A stretch of 6,613 bases of DNA from Candidatus Falkowiibacteriota bacterium (GTDB lineage Bacteria > Patescibacteriota > Patescibacteriia > UBA2591 > JABMQE01): assembly GCA_013203415.1 (NCBI GenBank), contig JABMQE010000102.1, positions 1 to 6,613 of the forward strand, written 5' to 3'. Every line of letters begins with the position of its first letter. Position 1 is the stretch's first letter. The notes beneath the pieces were generated by a model. It had not been told where the DNA came from, ran no database searches, and worked only from the letters and a program-made list of their open reading frames with translations. This document shows positions 4,966-6,613 of this stretch, in pieces. The position numbers and the translations under genes are program-made.

Positions 4966-5208
4966 TTAGAAAATTCCGGGGGTGAGATCAAAGTCGATGG
5001 TTTTTGACCAATCAACCTGAAAGAGAAAATAGGCAGAAAGCAAAAGGATAAGAATAGAGACGGCTATAAAAAGGCCGGAGGAAACGCCAACAAGTTTTCT
5101 ACTAAAACCGAAGCGGAAAATATGATACAAAACAAAAATGCTGCCTAAGATGAAAACGGCGATGGCTAAGAGATAGATGTATAGGAATATAATTATGGGG
5201 ATGGACAT
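4966..5208 (-). CDS. Small two-helix membrane protein, unknown function
   Basis: This 80-residue hydrophobic protein has two predicted transmembrane helices (about residues 4-30 and 43-65) joined by a short basic loop (FRFGFSRK, about 32-38). It has a short acidic and proline-containing tail (DWSKTIDFDLTPGIF). The basic loop suggests both ends lie outside the cytoplasm by the positive-inside rule. No family is recognised. Support for a real gene comes from its position in a co-directional run, the clear membrane pattern and the lack of competing frames. It lies between ruvB (184-nt gap holding an inverted repeat) and the PH protein. The ATG has no Shine-Dalgarno site. Confidence 0.65.
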   Translation of the reverse strand: MSIPIIIFLYIYLLAIAVFILGSIFVLYHIFRFGFSRKLVGVSSGLFIAVSILILLLSAYFLFQVDWSKTIDFDLTPGIF

Positions 5209-5211
5209 GTG

Positions 5212-5371
5212 AAGTTTTAATTTCTAAGTTTTAATTTTTATTTAATTTTTAATGACTCAAGTTTTAATTTCTAATGACGACGCGTGATAATGAGAAAAGA
5301 GAAGATAATTAAAACTTAAAACTTAACTAAATAGAACTTAAATAAAACTTAAAAATTAAAACTTAGAACTT
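5212..5371. repeat. A+T-rich inverted cluster of AAGTTTTAA-type short repeats between ruvB and the small membrane gene
   Basis: Three units AAGTTTTAATTT start at 5212, 5226 and 5259. On the other side of a centre near 5280-5300 the inverse TTAAAACTT occurs at 5309-5317, 5316-5324 and 5356-5364, with degenerate TAAAACTT or AGAACTT units at 5343-5350 and 5365-5371. The two arms could fold into a long imperfect hairpin in the transcript, or cruciform DNA. The block covers nearly all of the 184-bp gap downstream of the ruvB stop codon. There is no G+C stem with T-tract typical of a terminator, although the structure could slow transcription or affect mRNA 3'-end stability. Confidence 0.7.
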
Positions 5372-5392
5372 AATAATATACACTGGAGAGTT

Positions 5393-6415
5393 TTAAAGCA
5401 ACTTATCCTGCAAGTCATCAGGGGGTACCAGACCCAAATGCCGATAGCCCCCCTCTGTTATTATTCTACCACGAGATGTTCTTTGAATAAAGCCCAAGCG
5501 GAGGAGAAAGGGCTCGTAGATATCTTCTATGGTTTCCATCTCTTCGGCAGTGGCGGCGGAGATGGAATTTAGGCCGACAGGACCGCCATTAAATTTTTCG
5601 ATGATGGTTTCTAAAATCTGACGGTCGATGCGGTCGAGGCCTAAGGCATCTACTTCTAGTTTGTTTAGAGATTCGCGAGCGAGGTTGTGCGAGACATTGC
5701 CATCGCCCATAACCTGGGCATAATCGCGGACGCGTTTTAGGAGGCGATTGGCAATGCGGGGTGTGCGGCGGGCGCGAGTAGCGATTTCGGAAGCAGCTTC
5801 TGGGTCGCAGGAGATATTGAGTATGTTTGAAGAACGATGGACGATTTTTTCTATGTCTGAGTCTTCGTAAAAATCCAGGTGGTAGATATTACCGAAGCGA
5901 TCGCGGAGAGGAGAGGAGAGCAAGCTGATGCGGGTAGTGGCGGCGATGAGAGTGAACTTGGGGAGATCTAATTTGAGAGTGCGGGCGGACGGGCCTTTGC
6001 CGACAACAATATCCAAACAAAAATCCTCCATAGCAGGGTAGAGGACTTCTTCGATAACTTTGTTTAGACGATGACATTCATCGATGAAAAGAACATCACC
6101 TTCTTCTAAATTTGTGAGGATGGCTGCTAAGTCGCCGGCGCGTTCGATGGCTGGTCCAGACGTGACACGAATGCCAGCGCCCATTTCATTGGCAATGATA
6201 TGGGCTAGGGTGGTTTTGCCAAGGCCTGGAGGACCATAAAGAAGAACATGTTCTATTGGTTCTTCCCTGCCCTTGGCAGCAGACATAAAAATATTAAGAT
6301 TACCCTTGATTTTTTCCTGGCCGATGAAGTCGGATAATTGACGGGGGCGGAGGGTGGAATCAAGGAGTTTGTCGTCGGGTTGGGCTTGGGTTGTGATGAC
6401 GCGGTCGTCTGACAT
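5393..6415 (-). CDS. ruvB: Holliday junction branch migration ATPase RuvB
   Basis: This is the 340-residue AAA+ motor that, as a hexamer with RuvA, drives branch migration of Holliday junctions in homologous recombination; RuvC then cuts them. Motifs seen are Walker A GPPGLGKT (61-68), Walker B LFIDE (109-113), sensor 1 AATTR (158-162), arginine finger in PLRDRFG (R171), and sensor 2 in TPRIANRLLKRVRDYA (R220). A C-terminal winged helix ends in GRIITEGGYRHLG (316-328). Small departures from the common family text are DECHRL for DEIHRL and AATTR for GATTR; neither removes a catalytic residue. The length is normal. The start is the ATG that gives a usual RuvB N-terminus, and no Shine-Dalgarno site precedes it. 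ruvA and ruvC are not in the window. It is the first gene of the minus-strand run. Confidence 0.98.
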   Translation of the reverse strand: MSDDRVITTQAQPDDKLLDSTLRPRQLSDFIGQEKIKGNLNIFMSAAKGREEPIEHVLLYGPPGLGKTTLAHIIANEMGAGIRVTSGPAIERAGDLAAILTNLEEGDVLFIDECHRLNKVIEEVLYPAMEDFCLDIVVGKGPSARTLKLDLPKFTLIAATTRISLLSSPLRDRFGNIYHLDFYEDSDIEKIVHRSSNILNISCDPEAASEIATRARRTPRIANRLLKRVRDYAQVMGDGNVSHNLARESLNKLEVDALGLDRIDRQILETIIEKFNGGPVGLNSISAATAEEMETIEDIYEPFLLRLGFIQRTSRGRIITEGGYRHLGLVPPDDLQDKLL

Positions 6416-6543
6416 AGAAGCTGATTAACGCTGTTTAATACGCTGAATTACGCTGAGCTGACGCAGTAAATAAAGCATAATAGATATTCATGTTTATAAA
6501 GTTTAGCATTTTGGGGGAGGAAGAGCAAGATTATTTTATAAAC
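6416..6543. other. Region upstream of ruvB: tandem ACGCTG repeats, no clear promoter
   Basis: ACGCTG occurs at 6428-6433, 6440-6445 and 6450-6455 with variable T/A spacers (period 10-12 bp), and a degenerate ACGCAG lies at 6461-6466. Further out, minus-strand TTGCTC (6528-6523) and TAAACT (6505-6500), 17 bp apart, could form a weak ruvB promoter, but only three and four of six bases match consensus. The rest shows nothing recognisable. Confidence 0.5.
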
Positions 6544-6573
6544 AAAGACACCCTAAAATATGAGGGTGTCTTT
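6544..6573. terminator. Strong hairpin, likely bidirectional terminator
   Basis: AAAGACACCCT (6544-6554) and AGGGTGTCTTT (6563-6573) pair perfectly over 11 bp with an 8-nt loop. The arms end in TTT on both strands. In the minus direction it is followed by GTTTATAAAA, so it probably ends a gene that enters from the right and separates it from ruvB. The T-tracts are short, so efficiency is uncertain. Confidence 0.65.
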
Positions 6574-6579
6574 ACGATA

Positions 6580-6613
6580 ATTATATAATTAATTATATAA
6601 TTAATTATATAAT
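6580..6613. repeat. Tandem A+T palindromic repeat at the right edge (12-bp unit)
   Basis: The unit ATTATATAATTA is repeated at 6580-6591, 6592-6603 and 6604-6613 (partial, window end). Each unit contains the 10-bp palindrome ATTATATAAT and also a TATAAT on either strand. The array is perfect over its visible 2.8 copies and runs out of the window, so its full length is unknown. Confidence 0.8.

Noticed and set aside
5889..6077. 62-codon open frame on the minus strand
   Set aside because: Out-of-frame reading within ruvB.
6490..6588. Possible 32-codon + strand gene starting at ATG 6490
   Set aside because: Its second half is made of the terminator hairpin and the A+T tandem repeat; no ribosome site or family pattern.
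1..6613. CRISPR array or toxin-antitoxin or phage-defence locus
   Set aside because: The repeats are short, adjacent or inverted with no regular unique spacers, and no Cas, toxin or defence protein is present.

Overview
The window looks like chromosomal DNA of a small-genome bacterium, most plausibly a Parcubacteria-like member of the Candidate Phyla Radiation (Patescibacteria). The reasons are the short intergenic gaps rich in palindromes and short tandem repeats, the A+T-rich intergenic DNA, a 3D/double-psi-barrel protein of a type I associate with those genomes, a two-helix YdbS-like PH protein, and the lack of recognisable Shine-Dalgarno sites. This placement is inferred from gene type and style; there is no rRNA or marker protein to prove it.

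Left part (1-830, + strand): the last 16 codons of a queA gene that enters from outside the window, a 24-bp perfect palindrome, and then a secreted 3D-domain protein (218-760). That gene has a near-consensus promoter and a terminator-like hairpin in its 5' leader. A bidirectional terminator follows at 801-829.

Centre (836-983): a tRNA-Cys(GCA) gene on the minus strand with an encoded CCA end, then a 28-bp perfect palindrome.

Right part (1008-6415, minus strand): seven genes, read from right to left. They are ruvB, a small two-helix membrane protein, a YdbS-like PH-domain membrane protein, an unknown protein with a possible JAMM/MPN metal site, full-length queA, a ZIP metal transporter and a second copy of the 3D-domain protein. 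The gaps are 4 nt (PH to unknown, queA to ZIP), 18 nt (unknown to queA), 86 nt and 184 nt. The last 3D gene has its own promoter and leader hairpin. A strong hairpin (6544-6573) and an A+T tandem palindrome close the window.

How the genes fit together: ruvB (Holliday-junction migration) with queA (queuosine synthesis) is a common bacterial linkage. Here small membrane genes and one compositionally foreign gene sit between them. The 3D proteins probably act on or bind the cell wall, and the ZIP protein imports divalent metal.

The most striking feature is mirror symmetry around the tRNA-Cys gene. A queA end plus a 3D gene lies on the left in + orientation, and a 3D gene, ZIP and queA lie on the right in minus orientation. 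G/C strand bias appears to flip across the centre. This is either a real, diverged inverted duplication or a head-to-head join of two related genomes in an assembly. Other points of note are the leader hairpins with changed but still pairing stems, a repeat element apparently inserted in frame in queA, a 73-bp near-identical block shared by the two 3D genes, and the compositionally reversed unknown gene.
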